Positions 1 to 9,397 of a DNA stretch of 33,333 nt are shown in pieces (position 1 is the first letter of the stretch; each line of letters starts with the position of its first letter). Made by a program: the position numbers and the translations under genes. Source of the stretch: Pelagibacteraceae bacterium AG-349-L23 (GTDB taxonomy: Bacteria; Pseudomonadota; Alphaproteobacteria; Pelagibacterales; Pelagibacteraceae); assembly GCA_003281045.1 (NCBI GenBank), contig QCDD01000006.1, positions 1 through 33,333 on the forward strand, read 5' to 3'. Under the pieces are notes generated by a model. That model saw nothing but the letters and a program-made list of their open reading frames with translations, was not told the DNA's origin and did not search any database.

Positions 1-1313
1 GTTACGAAAACACTAGAGGCAATTGCTGGATCAATTTTCATTTTTTTTAACGTGACTGGAACAAGTATTCCGAATAAACCTGCCACTACCATTGTCAAAA
101 TCATTGAGATAGATATTATTAATGATAATTGATAATCTTGAAACCAAACTTGAACGATAAAAGAACTTATCACAGCAAAAATTATTCCATTTAGAATACC
201 AATATTAAATTCCTTAATAATGTTTTGATTAAAGTTATTTTTTGTTAAATCATTTGTTGCTAAAGTTCTAACAGTGACTGCTAAAGTTTGCATACCTGCA
301 TTACCACCCATAGATGCAACTATTGGCATTAAAAATGCCAAGACAACCATTTGTTCAATGGTTGCACCAAACAAACTTATACAATAAGTAGCCAGAAATG
401 CTGTGAATAAGTTTAATAGTAACCAGTTAAATCGTCTTTTAGTTTTTGTGATAACACCATCTGTAATTTCTTCGTCTCCAACACCAGCTAATCTTAAAGC
501 ATCTTCCTCAGCCTCTTCTTTTAAAACTGTTAATACATCATCGGAAGTTATCATTCCTACAAGTTTATTATTCTTATCTACAACACAAGCTGAGTTTAAA
601 CCATAATTTTCAAATGAGTTACCAACTTCTTCTCTATCCATATCCACTGGAACTAAAAAAATTGAATCATCCATAATTGAGGACATTTTTGTTTCTCTAG
701 GTGTTCTTAATACTTTAGAGGATGGTACAGCACCAATAGGTTTAAAATTTTCATCAACAATATAAATTTCTAAAAATTCCTCTGGTAAGTCTTTATTCTC
801 TCTTAAATAATCAATAGTTTGTCCTACCGACCAGTTACTTGGGATTGCTGTAAATTCTCTTTGCATTATCCTAGCAGCACTATCCTCTGGATAACTAAGA
901 CCTTCTAATAAAGCAAAACGATCTTTTGGGGGTAATAAACTTAATATTGAATTTTTATCTTTTTCTTCAACATTTTCTAAAATAGCTATGGCGTCATCAG
1001 ACTCTAAATTTTTTAAAATCCTAACAATTGCATCTGAGGAAAGATATTTAATGATTTCTGATTGAACAGACTCATTTAATTCAACAAATACTTCTGGATC
1101 AATCTTAAAATTATTTAATTTTATTAAACTTTCTCTGTCATTTTCACTTAAATGCTCAATAATATCAGCAGCATCAGCGGGATGCATTTCCTCAAAAGAT
1201 CTAGTTATAAAAGATGCATCATTTGAGGTAATTTTGTCTGTTACAACTTTTATATATTCCTTATTAAATTCAAAATTGACTTTTTTATCTTTAATTTTTT
1301 TTATTAAAGTCAT
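1..1313 (-). CDS. mgtE: Magnesium transporter MgtE, partial (C-terminus cut by window edge)
   Basis: Reading leftward from an ATG at 1313 gives 437 residues with no stop before the edge. The order of parts fits MgtE: an acidic helical N domain (about residues 20-130, with HPADAADIIEHL near 44-55), a pair of CBS domains (about 135-260), then hydrophobic membrane segments from about residue 285. The signature MGGNAGMQ of the membrane domain is at about 335-342. The family forms a dimeric inner-membrane Mg2+ channel gated by Mg2+ binding to the N and CBS domains. Family members are about 450 residues, so only some 15 are missing. An AGGTG Shine-Dalgarno-like sequence lies 7 bases before the ATG. 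It is divergent from lipB, with a 60-base shared spacer in which I see no convincing promoter. Confidence 0.93.
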   Translation of the reverse strand, partial: MTLIKKIKDKKVNFEFNKEYIKVVTDKITSNDASFITRSFEEMHPADAADIIEHLSENDRESLIKLNNFKIDPEVFVELNESVQSEIIKYLSSDAIVRILKNLESDDAIAILENVEEKDKNSILSLLPPKDRFALLEGLSYPEDSAARIMQREFTAIPSNWSVGQTIDYLRENKDLPEEFLEIYIVDENFKPIGAVPSSKVLRTPRETKMSSIMDDSIFLVPVDMDREEVGNSFENYGLNSACVVDKNNKLVGMITSDDVLTVLKEEAEEDALRLAGVGDEEITDGVITKTKRRFNWLLLNLFTAFLATYCISLFGATIEQMVVLAFLMPIVASMGGNAGMQTLAVTVRTLATNDLTKNNFNQNIIKEFNIGILNGIIFAVISSFIVQVWFQDYQLSLIISISMILTMVVAGLFGILVPVTLKKMKIDPAIASSVFV

Positions 1314-1373
1314 AAATACACCTATTATTTAGACGGATCTTTTAATACAAAATGAAAAGAATACAATTTTTAA

Positions 1374-2003
1374 ATGCCTATAGAAATTAAAAAGTCCCAA
1401 AATCCAGTAAAATATGAAGACGCAATATCATTTATGGAAGATCGACTTAAAGATATCGATCTAAAAAAAGTAGATGATTTGATTTGGGTTTTAGAACACG
1501 ATCATATCTATACATCGGGAACAAGCTATAAAGAAAATGAGATAATAGATAAATCTATAAATATTATAAAAACTAATAGAGGTGGTAAAATAACTTATCA
1601 TGGACCAGGACAACTCATTTGTTATTTTGTAATTGATTTAAAGAAAGGTAAGAAAGATATTAGAAAATTCATATCTGTAATTGAAAAATCAATTATTGAA
1701 ACCCTGAGCCTCTATAACATAGAAACATTTGCTGATAAAGAAAATATTGGTATTTGGTACAATGATAATTCAACCATAAAAAAAGTTGCTGCAATTGGGG
1801 TCAGGGTAAGTAAATGGATAGCTTATCATGGTTTTTCTATCAATATTAATAACGATTTAAAAAAATATGACGCGATTATTCCTTGTGGGATTAAAGATAA
1901 AGGTATTACTAATCTCAAACAAATTAAAAATCAAAATTATGATGATTTAGAAAATAAGTTAATAGAAATATTTAAAACTAATTTGAAAAATTTAATCTTT
2001 TAG
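1374..2003 (+). CDS. lipB: Octanoyl-[acyl carrier protein]-protein N-octanoyltransferase LipB
   Basis: LipB moves the octanoyl group from acyl carrier protein to a lysine of lipoyl-domain enzymes, the first step of endogenous lipoate synthesis in the cytoplasm. The 209-residue protein has the family motif [12 protein letters not shown] (69-80), the catalytic lysine in KVAAIG (Lys137) and the catalytic cysteine in PCG (Cys171). The length is normal. A TAA directly precedes the ATG in frame, so this is the earliest possible ATG; no clear Shine-Dalgarno sequence is visible. The last 26 bases overlap the 3' end of the opposing pseudouridine synthase gene. The partner lipA is not in the window. 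Confidence 0.95.
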   Translation: MPIEIKKSQNPVKYEDAISFMEDRLKDIDLKKVDDLIWVLEHDHIYTSGTSYKENEIIDKSINIIKTNRGGKITYHGPGQLICYFVIDLKKGKKDIRKFISVIEKSIIETLSLYNIETFADKENIGIWYNDNSTIKKVAAIGVRVSKWIAYHGFSININNDLKKYDAIIPCGIKDKGITNLKQIKNQNYDDLENKLIEIFKTNLKNLIF

Positions 2004-2889
2004 TCCTCAACAACTTATTGAAATAATCTGGTAATAATGCTTTGTACGTATATTTTTTTTCATTAATCATAAATTTTATTTGATAGGAATGAAGCATCAA
2101 ATCTTTGTTTATACCTTTCGATGAAACAGATGAATTATATTTTTTATCACCAAAAATTGAATGTCCAATGTTAAATAATTGTTTTCGCAATTGATGTTTT
2201 CTTCCTGTGATCGGTTTCATTTCGACTAAACTAGCATTGGTATTTTTATCTATCACTTTAAAAATCGTTTTAGCTTTTTCAATAATTTTTTTTCCATTAT
2301 CAAACCTTATCAAATTATCATTCCATTCACCTGAGTCTTTTTCAATTTCTCCGTTACATATTGCCAAATAAGTTTTGTGTACTTTTCTTAATCTAAATAG
2401 AGAGGTTAATAGTTGAGCTGTTTGTCTATTTTTCGCAATAATAAAAACACCTGAGGTATCTTTGTCTAATCTATGAACAGAAAATGGTTTTGTTCCTTGA
2501 AATATTTCACTTTTTGCAAATATATCTACTAGATTTTTTTTTGACTTTGTTCCACCTTGAACCGATATTCCTGCACTTTTATTTAAAACTATAAAATCTT
2601 CATTGTTATCTATGATCAGATCTTCGTTAGATTTTATTACCTCAATGGATGGATTGAATTGTTTTTTCTCGTGTTTAATTTTTTCTTTAAAATCAATATT
2701 GAAGAGTTCTATTTTATCATTTGTTTTAATCTTAAAAGAGCTTTTTATTTTTTTTTTATTTATTTTAATTTTTCCTAACCTTAAACTCTTTTCAATAAGA
2801 CTTTGTGGTAATTTTCCTAATTTACTTCTTAACCATCTATCAATACGCATGTTATTACACGTTGACTCAACGATAAAACTTCTAATCAT
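1978..2889 (-). CDS. rluC: Large-subunit rRNA pseudouridine synthase, RluC/RluD family
   Basis: This 303-residue protein has an N-terminal S4 RNA-binding domain (about 14-75) and an RsuA/RluA-type catalytic domain. The active-site motif HRLDKDTSG is at 139-147, with catalytic Asp142, and TGRKHQLR is at 227-234. The family isomerises uridine to pseudouridine in 23S rRNA. RluC (positions 955/2504/2580 in E. coli numbering) is the most likely member, but RluD-type specificity cannot be excluded from sequence alone. It starts 19 bases after rplQ on the same strand, so it is probably the last gene of the ribosomal block. It ends with TAG inside the 3' end of lipB. Confidence 0.88.
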   Translation of the reverse strand: MIRSFIVESTCNNMRIDRWLRSKLGKLPQSLIEKSLRLGKIKINKKKIKSSFKIKTNDKIELFNIDFKEKIKHEKKQFNPSIEVIKSNEDLIIDNNEDFIVLNKSAGISVQGGTKSKKNLVDIFAKSEIFQGTKPFSVHRLDKDTSGVFIIAKNRQTAQLLTSLFRLRKVHKTYLAICNGEIEKDSGEWNDNLIRFDNGKKIIEKAKTIFKVIDKNTNASLVEMKPITGRKHQLRKQLFNIGHSIFGDKKYNSSVSSKGINKDLMLHSYQIKFMINEKKYTYKALLPDYFNKLLRTKRLNFSN

Positions 2890-2908
2890 GAATATTTAAG
2901 ACTTTTAT

Positions 2909-3352
2909 TTATGCTGTGGCAGTTTTCTTATCTTCTTTTTTTTCAACTTCTTTTGCTGAATCTTTCTTTTTTTTATCAACTTTTTTGGCTTGAACGTCTC
3001 TATCAACAAATTCAATTATAGCCATAGGCGCATTATCTCCGTATCTAAAACCTGCTTTAATAATTCTTGTATAACCACCAGCTCTTTTTTCGTATCTTTT
3101 AGATAAGGTTTTTTTTACTTTGTTGGCTGACTTAATATCCTGCAATTGAGAAATCAAAATTTTAGTATTATGCAAACTATCTTTTTTACCTAATGTGATT
3201 ATTTTATCAGCCTGTGGCTTTAAAAATTTTGCTTTTGGTAAAGTTGTTTTAATTTGCTCATACTTTATTAATGAATTAAGCATATTTTTAAGCAGCGCTT
3301 TTCGGTGTTCAGAAGTTCTGTTTAACTTCTTATTTGCCATTCCATGTCTCAT
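2909..3352 (-). CDS. rplQ: 50S ribosomal protein L17
   Basis: L17 is a large-subunit protein near the peptide exit tunnel. The 147-residue product begins [20 protein letters not shown], a clear L17 N-terminus, and carries the conserved [20 protein letters not shown] segment at about 90-109. The C-terminal 30 or so residues are a low-complexity tail of Lys, Glu and Asp, longer than in the 127-residue E. coli protein. The start codon shares one base with the rpoA stop (TAATG), suggesting translational coupling. Pairing rplQ with rpoA is the standard alpha-operon order. Confidence 0.97.
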   Translation of the reverse strand: MRHGMANKKLNRTSEHRKALLKNMLNSLIKYEQIKTTLPKAKFLKPQADKIITLGKKDSLHNTKILISQLQDIKSANKVKKTLSKRYEKRAGGYTRIIKAGFRYGDNAPMAIIEFVDRDVQAKKVDKKKKDSAKEVEKKEDKKTATA

Positions 3353-4380
3353 TAGATGCTTTCCTCTAATTTTTTAGACATTTCTGCGATATTATCTGGT
3401 GGCCAATTTGGAATTTCCATCCCTAAATAAAGAGACATACCAGTTAAGACTTCTTTAATTTCATTTAATGATTTTCTTCCAAAATTTGGGGTTCTTAACA
3501 TCTCACCCTCAGATTTTTGAACTAAATCACCAATATAAATTATATTATCATTTTTAAGACAATTCATTGATCTAACAGATAATTCAAGCTCGTCTACTTT
3601 TCTTAATAAATTTTTATTAAATTCAGGCTCTGTTGAAACTTCTTTAACCGGAGCTTCCACAGGTTCATCAAAATTAATAAACATTTTTAATTGATCTTGA
3701 AAAATTCTAGCAGAATAAGCCACTGCATCTTCAGCAGAAATTGATCCATTTGTCTCAACTTCCATCGTTAATTTATCATAATCTAAAGCCTTACCTTCTC
3801 TTGCGGTACTTACTGAATAAGAAACTTTTTTAACGGGACTATATAGTGAGTCAATTGCAATTAAACCTAAAGGTGGTTCCTCAGGTTTATTTAAATCAGC
3901 TGGAACATAACCTTTTCCAGTATTAACATTCATTTCCATATGGAAGTGAGTATTTTCATCTAAATTACAAATAACTAAGTCAGGATTCAAAATTTCAACA
4001 TCAGGAACTGATGCGATGTCAGATGCTTTTATTTCACCAGGTCCTTTGGCATCTAATACTAGTTTTTTTGTTCCCTCAGCAGCACATTTTAATGCCAGAG
4101 ATTTAACATTTAATACAATATCAGTAACATCTTCTCTTACACCTTTAATAGATGTAAACTCATGAAGTACACCATCAATTTGAATTGAGGTTACTGCTGC
4201 TCCTCTGATTGAGGATAATAAAATTCTTCTAAGTGAATTACCAAGTGTTAAACCATAACCTTTTTCTAATGGTTCAGCGATGATTGTAGCATGAGTTAAA
4301 TCATCACTTATTTTAACATCAAGTTTCGCAGGTTTGATTAATGATTTCCAATTTTTCACATTTACATTTTCTACATCCAT
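3352..4380 (-). CDS. rpoA: DNA-directed RNA polymerase subunit alpha
   Basis: The alpha subunit dimerises to scaffold beta and beta' and contacts upstream promoter DNA and activators. The 342-residue protein has the N-terminal dimerisation domain with [17 protein letters not shown] (about 41-57), a linker near 235-260, and a C-terminal domain with the helix-hairpin-helix segment [10 protein letters not shown] at about 299-308. Length matches alphaproteobacterial homologues. It has one-base TAATG overlaps with rpsK upstream and rplQ downstream. rpsD, which lies between rpsK and rpoA in E. coli, is absent here, as is usual in alphaproteobacteria. Confidence 0.98.
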   Translation of the reverse strand: MDVENVNVKNWKSLIKPAKLDVKISDDLTHATIIAEPLEKGYGLTLGNSLRRILLSSIRGAAVTSIQIDGVLHEFTSIKGVREDVTDIVLNVKSLALKCAAEGTKKLVLDAKGPGEIKASDIASVPDVEILNPDLVICNLDENTHFHMEMNVNTGKGYVPADLNKPEEPPLGLIAIDSLYSPVKKVSYSVSTAREGKALDYDKLTMEVETNGSISAEDAVAYSARIFQDQLKMFINFDEPVEAPVKEVSTEPEFNKNLLRKVDELELSVRSMNCLKNDNIIYIGDLVQKSEGEMLRTPNFGRKSLNEIKEVLTGMSLYLGMEIPNWPPDNIAEMSKKLEESI

Positions 4381-4829
4381 TAAACTCTCCTTTTTTTTGG
4401 TGGTCTAGTACCATTATGTGGCATCGGTGTTGTATCTTTAATTGATAAAATTCTAAATCCTCTCGCTTGTAGCGCTCTTAATGCTGTTTCTCTGCCTGAA
4501 CCAGGACCCTTAACTTCCACAGATAAAGTTTTCATGCCAAACTCTAAGGCTTTAGATGCAGCAGCATCAGCAGCTATTTGTGCTGCATATGGAGTTGATT
4601 TTCTAGAACCTTTAAAACCTTTTTGTCCAGCTGATGCCCATGAAATTACGTTTCCATTAGTGTCAGCGATTGAAATAATTGTATTATTAAAAGTTGATTG
4701 AACATATGCAATTCCATTTAAGATATTTTTTTTAGTTTTCTTTTTTTTTGAATAAGAACTTTTGACAGCTTTTTTTGGCGACTTATCTTGACTCAGTTCT
4801 TTATTATCTTTTTTTTCTACTTTTGCCAT
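4380..4829 (-). CDS. rpsK: 30S ribosomal protein S11
   Basis: S11 sits on the platform of the small subunit and helps shape the mRNA exit and E-site region. The body from about residue 38 onward is typical, ending in the conserved C-terminus [16 protein letters not shown]. The protein is 149 residues against 129 in E. coli. The excess is an N-terminal Lys/Ser/Asp-rich extension, partly encoded by a run of nine A (4741-4749 on the given strand as T). It starts 2 bases after the rpsM stop and shares one base with rpoA. Confidence 0.97.
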   Translation of the reverse strand: MAKVEKKDNKELSQDKSPKKAVKSSYSKKKKTKKNILNGIAYVQSTFNNTIISIADTNGNVISWASAGQKGFKGSRKSTPYAAQIAADAAASKALEFGMKTLSVEVKGPGSGRETALRALQARGFRILSIKDTTPMPHNGTRPPKKRRV

Positions 4830-4831
4830 GC

Positions 4832-5215
4832 TTATTTCTTAAGTGGTGTTAATTTTTTTCCAGCTATCGCAATAGCTTTTCCTTTTCTCGTTCGAGCATT
4901 ACATCTAGTTCTTTGACCTCTTACAGGTAATTTTTTTCTATGTCTCGAACCTCTATAGCAAGCTAAATCTATTAGTCTTTTAATACTCAGTGAATAATCT
5001 CTTCTAAGATCGCCTTCAACTTTAAAATTTTGATCAATGTATTCTCTTATTTTTAAAATTTCATCATCAGTAAGTTGGTTCACTCTTTTTTCTTTAGGGA
5101 TTGCTAATGATGTGCAAATTTGTTTTGAAAATTTATCACCGATACCATAAATATAAGTTAGCCCTACTTGAACTAATTTATTTTGTGGGATATTTATTCC
5201 TGCAATACGAGCCAT
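4832..5215 (-). CDS. rpsM: 30S ribosomal protein S13
   Basis: S13 lies at the top of the small-subunit head and bridges to the large subunit and the P-site tRNA. The 127-residue product starts [10 protein letters not shown], has the helix-hairpin-helix segment [10 protein letters not shown] (21-30), and the basic tail [19 protein letters not shown] (86-104). It is the first gene after the 55-base spacer that follows adk. A good promoter candidate lies in that spacer, so rpsM probably leads its own transcript (rpsM-rpsK-rpoA-rplQ-rluC) as well as being read from upstream. Confidence 0.98.
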   Translation of the reverse strand: MARIAGINIPQNKLVQVGLTYIYGIGDKFSKQICTSLAIPKEKRVNQLTDDEILKIREYIDQNFKVEGDLRRDYSLSIKRLIDLACYRGSRHRKKLPVRGQRTRCNARTRKGKAIAIAGKKLTPLKK

Positions 5216-5238
5216 AAATTTTGAGATAAATTTAGCCT

Positions 5239-5266
5239 TTTATATAAGAAGTTCTTTTAAAGTCAA
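5239..5266 (-). promoter_or_regulatory. Candidate sigma-70-type promoter for the rpsM-rpsK-rpoA-rplQ group
   Basis: On the minus strand a TTGACT -35 (5261-5266) is followed after 16 bases by a TATAAA -10 (5239-5244). It lies just after the adk stop, in one of the few spacers long enough to hold a promoter. The expected start site near 5232 would leave a leader of only about 17 bases before the rpsM ATG. The spacer between the two boxes contains the perfect inverted repeat AAGAA-G-TTCTT (5246-5256), which could be an operator or chance in AT-rich DNA. Confidence 0.55.
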
Positions 5267-5270
5267 CGTC

Positions 5271-5834
5271 TTAAACATTAAGAAAAGCATCTATTTTAGC
5301 GGTTATTTGCTCAATTTTAAGCGCACCATCTATTTCATAAAAGTTTGAATTTTTGGAATAGAAATCTAAAACGGGACGAGTCATATCCATATAGGTTTCA
5401 TATCTTTTTAGAATAATATTTGAGTCATCATCAGATCTTTTTTCTAAAGTTTTTCTTTTTTCAACTCGTTTAATTATTACTTCTTTTTGAACATTAAGAA
5501 AAAAAATATAATTAATCTTTTGATTTGAACTTTCTAAAATAGTTTCTAAATTTTTAGCTTGTTTTAATGATCTAGGATATCCATCAAAAATAAGTTTATT
5601 TTTATATTTTTCATCAAAAATAACTTTTTTAATTAATTCGTTTACAATTTCATCACTTACAAATTTACCATCGTTCATGTCATTAATTATTTTTTTTCCT
5701 ATTTCAGAATTTTTCTTGATTTCATCCCTTAACATATCACCTGTTGAAACTTGAAAACCATTTATCTTTTTAACTAAATGTTTTGCTTGTGTTCCTTTTC
5801 CAGCACCAGGAGGTCCAAATAGGATTATATTCAC
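5271..5834 (-). CDS. adk: Adenylate kinase (short LID form)
   Basis: Adenylate kinase interconverts ATP + AMP and 2 ADP in the cytoplasm. The 187-residue protein has the P-loop GPPGAGKGT (7-15), the AMP-binding STGDMLR (30-36) and DGYPRS (84-89). The LID region after residue 125 is short (EKRKTLEKRSDDD) and has no zinc-binding cysteines, so this is the short-LID class rather than the 214-residue E. coli type. The start is GTG at 5834, three bases after the secY stop, with GGAAGA six bases upstream; no nearby ATG fits. secY-adk adjacency is common in bacteria. Confidence 0.96.
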   Translation of the reverse strand: MNIILFGPPGAGKGTQAKHLVKKINGFQVSTGDMLRDEIKKNSEIGKKIINDMNDGKFVSDEIVNELIKKVIFDEKYKNKLIFDGYPRSLKQAKNLETILESSNQKINYIFFLNVQKEVIIKRVEKRKTLEKRSDDDSNIILKRYETYMDMTRPVLDFYSKNSNFYEIDGALKIEQITAKIDAFLNV

Positions 5835-5837
5835 GAA

Positions 5838-7118
5838 TTATCTTCCGAATTTTGTTTTTTTAATCAACTGTTCGTATTGGGAACTCATTAATCTTGTTTG
5901 TATTTGCGTAACTGTATCAATTGCAACAACAACTACGATTAAAATTGATGTGCCTCCCAGATAGAAAGGAATTGGATAATTAGCAATTAAAAACTCAGGC
6001 ATTAAACAAACTAAAGTTAAATACAAAGCACCTATTGTTGTCAACTTTGTTAAAATATTATCGATATAAATTGCTGTGCTTTCTCCAGGTCTTATCCCTG
6101 GTACAAAACCACCATATTTTCTCAAATTATCAGCTGTTTCAGTTGGATTAAAAGTTATTGAGGTATAAAAAAAGGTAAAAAATATTATTCCTGATGCATA
6201 AAGCAACATATATAATGGTTGTCCTTGAGTAAAATATGAACTTATATTTAAAAAAGTTTCATTATCAGAAAAATTAAAATTTGAAAAAGTTACTGGTAAT
6301 AATAGTAATGCCGATGCAAAAATTGCGGGAATTACTCCAGCTTGATTAATCTTGAGTGGCAAATGAGATGACTCTCCCCCGTACATTTTATTACCAACTT
6401 GTCTTTTAGGGTAATTTATCAGTATTTTTCTTAAAGCTCTTTCCATAAAAACAATAAATAAAATTGTTAAGATTAACAAAACGAATAAAGCTAAGATCAT
6501 TAGTGTAGATACTGCTCCTGTTCTACCAAGTTCGAAAGTGGTAACTAAAGCTCTTGGAATTTCTGCAACAATACCAGCGAAAATAATAAGAGATATACCA
6601 TTACCAATTCCTCTTTGAGTAATCTGTTCTCCTAACCACATTAAAAAAATAGTCCCAGAGACAATTGTGGTGATAGTTGAAATTTTAAAAAAAACACCAG
6701 GATTAATTACTAACCCAGCTGAAGACTCTAGTCCTACTGCTAATCCATAACCTTGAACTGTCGCAAGTAAAACAGTTCCATAACGAGTTATCTGAGTAAT
6801 TTTTGCTCTACCAGTTTCTCCTTGTGCTTTTAAGTTTTTAAAATAATCAGATACACCAGTTAATAGTTGAACAATAATTGATGAGGAAATATATGGCATA
6901 ATTCCTAATGCAAAAATAGCCATTCTACTCACTGCTCCACCAGCAAAAACATTAAACATTCCTAACAAACCCTTTTGATTTCCTTCCATCATTATTTTGA
7001 GTTGTTCAGGATCTATCCCTGGCAAAGGTACAAAAGTGCCAAATCTGTAGACCACTAAAATAGCGAGGGTAAATATTATTCTATTTCTTAAATCAGTATT
7101 TGATGATGATGCGCTCAT
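5838..7118 (-). CDS. secY: Preprotein translocase subunit SecY
   Basis: SecY is the channel subunit of the SecYEG translocon in the inner membrane, exporting and inserting proteins. The 426-residue sequence is strongly hydrophobic and consistent with ten membrane helices. Recognisable family segments are RFGTFVPLPGID near the N-terminus, GIMPYISSSIIVQLL (about 72-86), GIGNGISLIIFAGI (about 171-184) and the cytosolic loop FNPTETADNLRKYGGFVPGIRPG (about 322-344, which is family-typical). It sits between rplO and adk as in many bacteria, 9 bases after rplO. Confidence 0.98.
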   Translation of the reverse strand: MSASSSNTDLRNRIIFTLAILVVYRFGTFVPLPGIDPEQLKIMMEGNQKGLLGMFNVFAGGAVSRMAIFALGIMPYISSSIIVQLLTGVSDYFKNLKAQGETGRAKITQITRYGTVLLATVQGYGLAVGLESSAGLVINPGVFFKISTITTIVSGTIFLMWLGEQITQRGIGNGISLIIFAGIVAEIPRALVTTFELGRTGAVSTLMILALFVLLILTILFIVFMERALRKILINYPKRQVGNKMYGGESSHLPLKINQAGVIPAIFASALLLLPVTFSNFNFSDNETFLNISSYFTQGQPLYMLLYASGIIFFTFFYTSITFNPTETADNLRKYGGFVPGIRPGESTAIYIDNILTKLTTIGALYLTLVCLMPEFLIANYPIPFYLGGTSILIVVVVAIDTVTQIQTRLMSSQYEQLIKKTKFGR

Positions 7119-7127
7119 TAAATCAAA

Positions 7128-7580
7128 CTATTTTTTTAATTGAATTGAACCACCAATTTTTTCAAGTTTTTCAACAGCAGACTTTGATGCAAGATCTGCC
7201 TCAATATTAATCTTATCTTTAATGGCTCCAGAACCTAAAATTTTTAACTTGATTGAATTTTGATCTATTAATTTCAGTTTTTTTAGTAAATTTGAATTTA
7301 GCGTATCTGTAGTTTTAATATTTTTTTTATCAATATAAGACTGGATTTTATCTAAATTTAATATAGCGATTGCTTTTTTGTTAATAGGGTTGAATCCTCT
7401 TTTTGGAAGTCTTCTGTATAGTGGCATTTGTCCGCCTTCGAAACTCTTAATCGCTACACCAGATCTGGATTTTTGACCTTTTACACCTCTTCCTGATGTT
7501 TTGCCCTTTCCAGAGCCGATACCTCTACCAACTCTAAGTTTACTTTTATTAATCTTATTTCTATTATTTAATTTAATCAT
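7128..7580 (-). CDS. rplO: 50S ribosomal protein L15
   Basis: L15 is a late-assembly protein reaching into the core of the large subunit. The 150-residue product has the Gly/Arg/Lys-rich N-terminal extension typical of the family ([19 protein letters not shown], 19-37) and the [18 protein letters not shown]-like segment around 46-62. It starts with a one-base TAATG overlap on the rpsE stop. In most bacteria rpmD (L30) lies between rpsE and rplO; here there is no space for it. Confidence 0.97.
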   Translation of the reverse strand: MIKLNNRNKINKSKLRVGRGIGSGKGKTSGRGVKGQKSRSGVAIKSFEGGQMPLYRRLPKRGFNPINKKAIAILNLDKIQSYIDKKNIKTTDTLNSNLLKKLKLIDQNSIKLKILGSGAIKDKINIEADLASKSAVEKLEKIGGSIQLKK

Positions 7581-8095
7581 TATCCTCTTTTTTCTATAAT
7601 CTCAGAAATCTTTTTATTTCTTATTGAAGATATTTGTTTTGGCGAATTTTGTTTCAATAGTGCTTTCATTGTAGCCCTAATCACATTGTGAGCATTTGAT
7701 GTGCCCATTGATTTTGCAACAATATCTTTTACTCCTAAAACCTCACACACAGCTCGAACAGGACCTCCAGCTATAATACCTGTCCCTTTAGAAGCTGCTC
7801 TTAAAACAATTCTGCCAGAACCATCTTTAGCTTTTACATCATGATGAATAGTTCTTCCTTCTCGAAGAGGTATATGAATAAGTTTTCTTCTTGCCATTTC
7901 ATTTGCTTTTTTTATAGCATCTGGCACTTGTTTAGCTTTGGCGTGAGCTATTCCAATTTTGCCAGACTGGTTTCCAACAACAACTAGTGCTGAAAAACCA
8001 AATCTACGTCCACCTTTTACTACTTTTGTAATACGATTAATGTGAACTAATTTTTCTAAAATATCGTCAGTTTTTTTATCTTTATTATTATCCAT
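7580..8095 (-). CDS. rpsE: 30S ribosomal protein S5
   Basis: S5 lies at the mRNA entry channel and contributes to decoding accuracy. I place the start at the ATG at 8095 (171 residues, [11 protein letters not shown]...), one base after the rplR stop. A reading frame 13 codons longer exists, but it would run back into rplR, and E. coli S5 aligns from the chosen start. The body shows [16 protein letters not shown]-like residues near 18-33, the Gly-rich loop [20 protein letters not shown] (about 95-114) and the [14 protein letters not shown] segment. The residues linked to spectinomycin binding, near VVKGGR, look ordinary. Confidence 0.95.
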   Translation of the reverse strand: MDNNKDKKTDDILEKLVHINRITKVVKGGRRFGFSALVVVGNQSGKIGIAHAKAKQVPDAIKKANEMARRKLIHIPLREGRTIHHDVKAKDGSGRIVLRAASKGTGIIAGGPVRAVCEVLGVKDIVAKSMGTSNAHNVIRATMKALLKQNSPKQISSIRNKKISEIIEKRG

Positions 8096-8096
8096 A

Positions 8097-8453
8097 TTAA
8101 AATTCCATTCCATTTTTACGTAAAGTTTCAGCAAAAACCTTCACTCTTCCATGATATTTATAAATACCTCTATCAAAATAAATCTTGGTAATTTTTTTCT
8201 CTTGTGCTTTTTTTGCTAACTTTTCAGCTACAATCTTAGATAATTCAGTTTTATTTACCTTTTCTCCAGACTTAATATCTTTTTCAATTGATGATGCTGA
8301 TAATAAAGTAACATTTTTCATATCATCAATTATTTGCGCCGAAATATTCTTTGATGATCTAGAAATACTTAGTCTATATCTGTCGTTTGAAGCAACATTT
8401 TTAACCTTATTGCTAACTCTAAATCTTTTTCTTTTACTAGTATCTAATTTCAT
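8097..8453 (-). CDS. rplR: 50S ribosomal protein L18
   Basis: L18 binds 5S rRNA together with L5 and L25. The product is 118 residues with the family C-terminus [20 protein letters not shown] (about 94-113) and a basic N-terminus ([11 protein letters not shown]). It begins with a one-base TAATG overlap on the rplF stop and is followed one base later by rpsE. Order rplF-rplR-rpsE is the standard spc order. Confidence 0.97.
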   Translation of the reverse strand: MKLDTSKRKRFRVSNKVKNVASNDRYRLSISRSSKNISAQIIDDMKNVTLLSASSIEKDIKSGEKVNKTELSKIVAEKLAKKAQEKKITKIYFDRGIYKYHGRVKVFAETLRKNGMEF

Positions 8454-8992
8454 TACTTCTTCTTTCCTTCTTTTTTCAAAATATGTTGACCCTTTTCTCT
8501 CACACCTTTACCTTTATATGGTTCAATTTTTCTAAGAGTTTTTAGTTTAGATGCAATTGCACCCACTTGTTGTTTATCAGCACCACTTATTTTTAGAGTT
8601 GTTTGCTTTTCAACATTGATTTTAATCCCTTCTGGAATATCAAAATTGATATCATGGCTATAACCTAGTTGTAAATTAAGTTGATTACCTTTTAAAGCAG
8701 CTCTATATCCAACACCTACCAATTCTAGTGTCTTCTCATATCCTGTGCTTGAGCCAATAACTGCATTATTAATTAAACTTCTATTCATGCCCCATAATCG
8801 TTTGGTTTCCTGATTAATTTTTTTTGGTTTGATTGATATTTCTTTTCCATCTTTTATATCAAGATTAAAAACTTCTAAGTCAATATTAATTGATTTTTTT
8901 CCAGAAGGCCCTTCTATGTTCAACATATTGCCAGCTAAAGCAACTTTGACTTTTTCAGGGATTGAAATATTAATTTTACCAATTTTAGACAT
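8453..8992 (-). CDS. rplF: 50S ribosomal protein L6
   Basis: L6 sits near the factor-binding site of the large subunit. The 179-residue product begins [17 protein letters not shown] and has two L6 repeats; the second carries [17 protein letters not shown] (about 108-124), and the C-terminus includes [13 protein letters not shown] (about 156-168), which contacts the sarcin-ricin region of 23S rRNA. Both ends share one base with their neighbours (rpsH upstream, rplR downstream). Confidence 0.97.
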   Translation of the reverse strand: MSKIGKINISIPEKVKVALAGNMLNIEGPSGKKSINIDLEVFNLDIKDGKEISIKPKKINQETKRLWGMNRSLINNAVIGSSTGYEKTLELVGVGYRAALKGNQLNLQLGYSHDINFDIPEGIKINVEKQTTLKISGADKQQVGAIASKLKTLRKIEPYKGKGVREKGQHILKKEGKKK

Positions 8993-9387
8993 TAAAATAC
9001 CTTACAAATTATTTCTCCACCCACTCTTTGCTTTCTTGCATCAATATCAGTCATGACACCTTTGGGGGTTGATACAATTGCTATACCTAAACCATTATTT
9101 ATTTTTGGTAAACTTTCTGCACTAGAAAATATTCTTCTACCTGGTTTTGAAACCCTCTCAAAAGTATTTATAACTGGGTTTCCTGAATGATATTTAAGCT
9201 CTAAAGATAATAAAGATTTATTATTTTCTTTGTTCACTTTGAAGTCTTTTATAAAACCTTCATTCTTTAAGATATCAGCAATCTTAGTTTTAAAATTTGA
9301 AGAAGGTAATTCAACTTTCTTATGGCTTCTATCTTGAGCATTTTTTATTCTTGCTATCATATCTCCAATTGGATCACTTAAACTCAT
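8992..9387 (-). CDS. rpsH: 30S ribosomal protein S8
   Basis: S8 is a primary 16S rRNA-binding protein of the small-subunit body and, in E. coli, represses spc-operon translation. The 131-residue product starts MSLSDPIGDMIARIKNAQ and contains the RNA-binding C-terminal segment NNGLGIAIVSTPKGVMTD (about 97-114), then VGGEIICKVF at the end. The ATG at 9387 is 10 bases after the rpsN stop; its own stop overlaps the rplF start by one base. Confidence 0.97.
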   Translation of the reverse strand: MSLSDPIGDMIARIKNAQDRSHKKVELPSSNFKTKIADILKNEGFIKDFKVNKENNKSLLSLELKYHSGNPVINTFERVSKPGRRIFSSAESLPKINNGLGIAIVSTPKGVMTDIDARKQRVGGEIICKVF

Positions 9388-9397
9388 ATTTTCCTTT

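Noticed and set aside
8096-8134. Longer S5 start (13 extra codons)
   Set aside because: It extends into rplR, and the S5 family aligns from the ATG at 8095.
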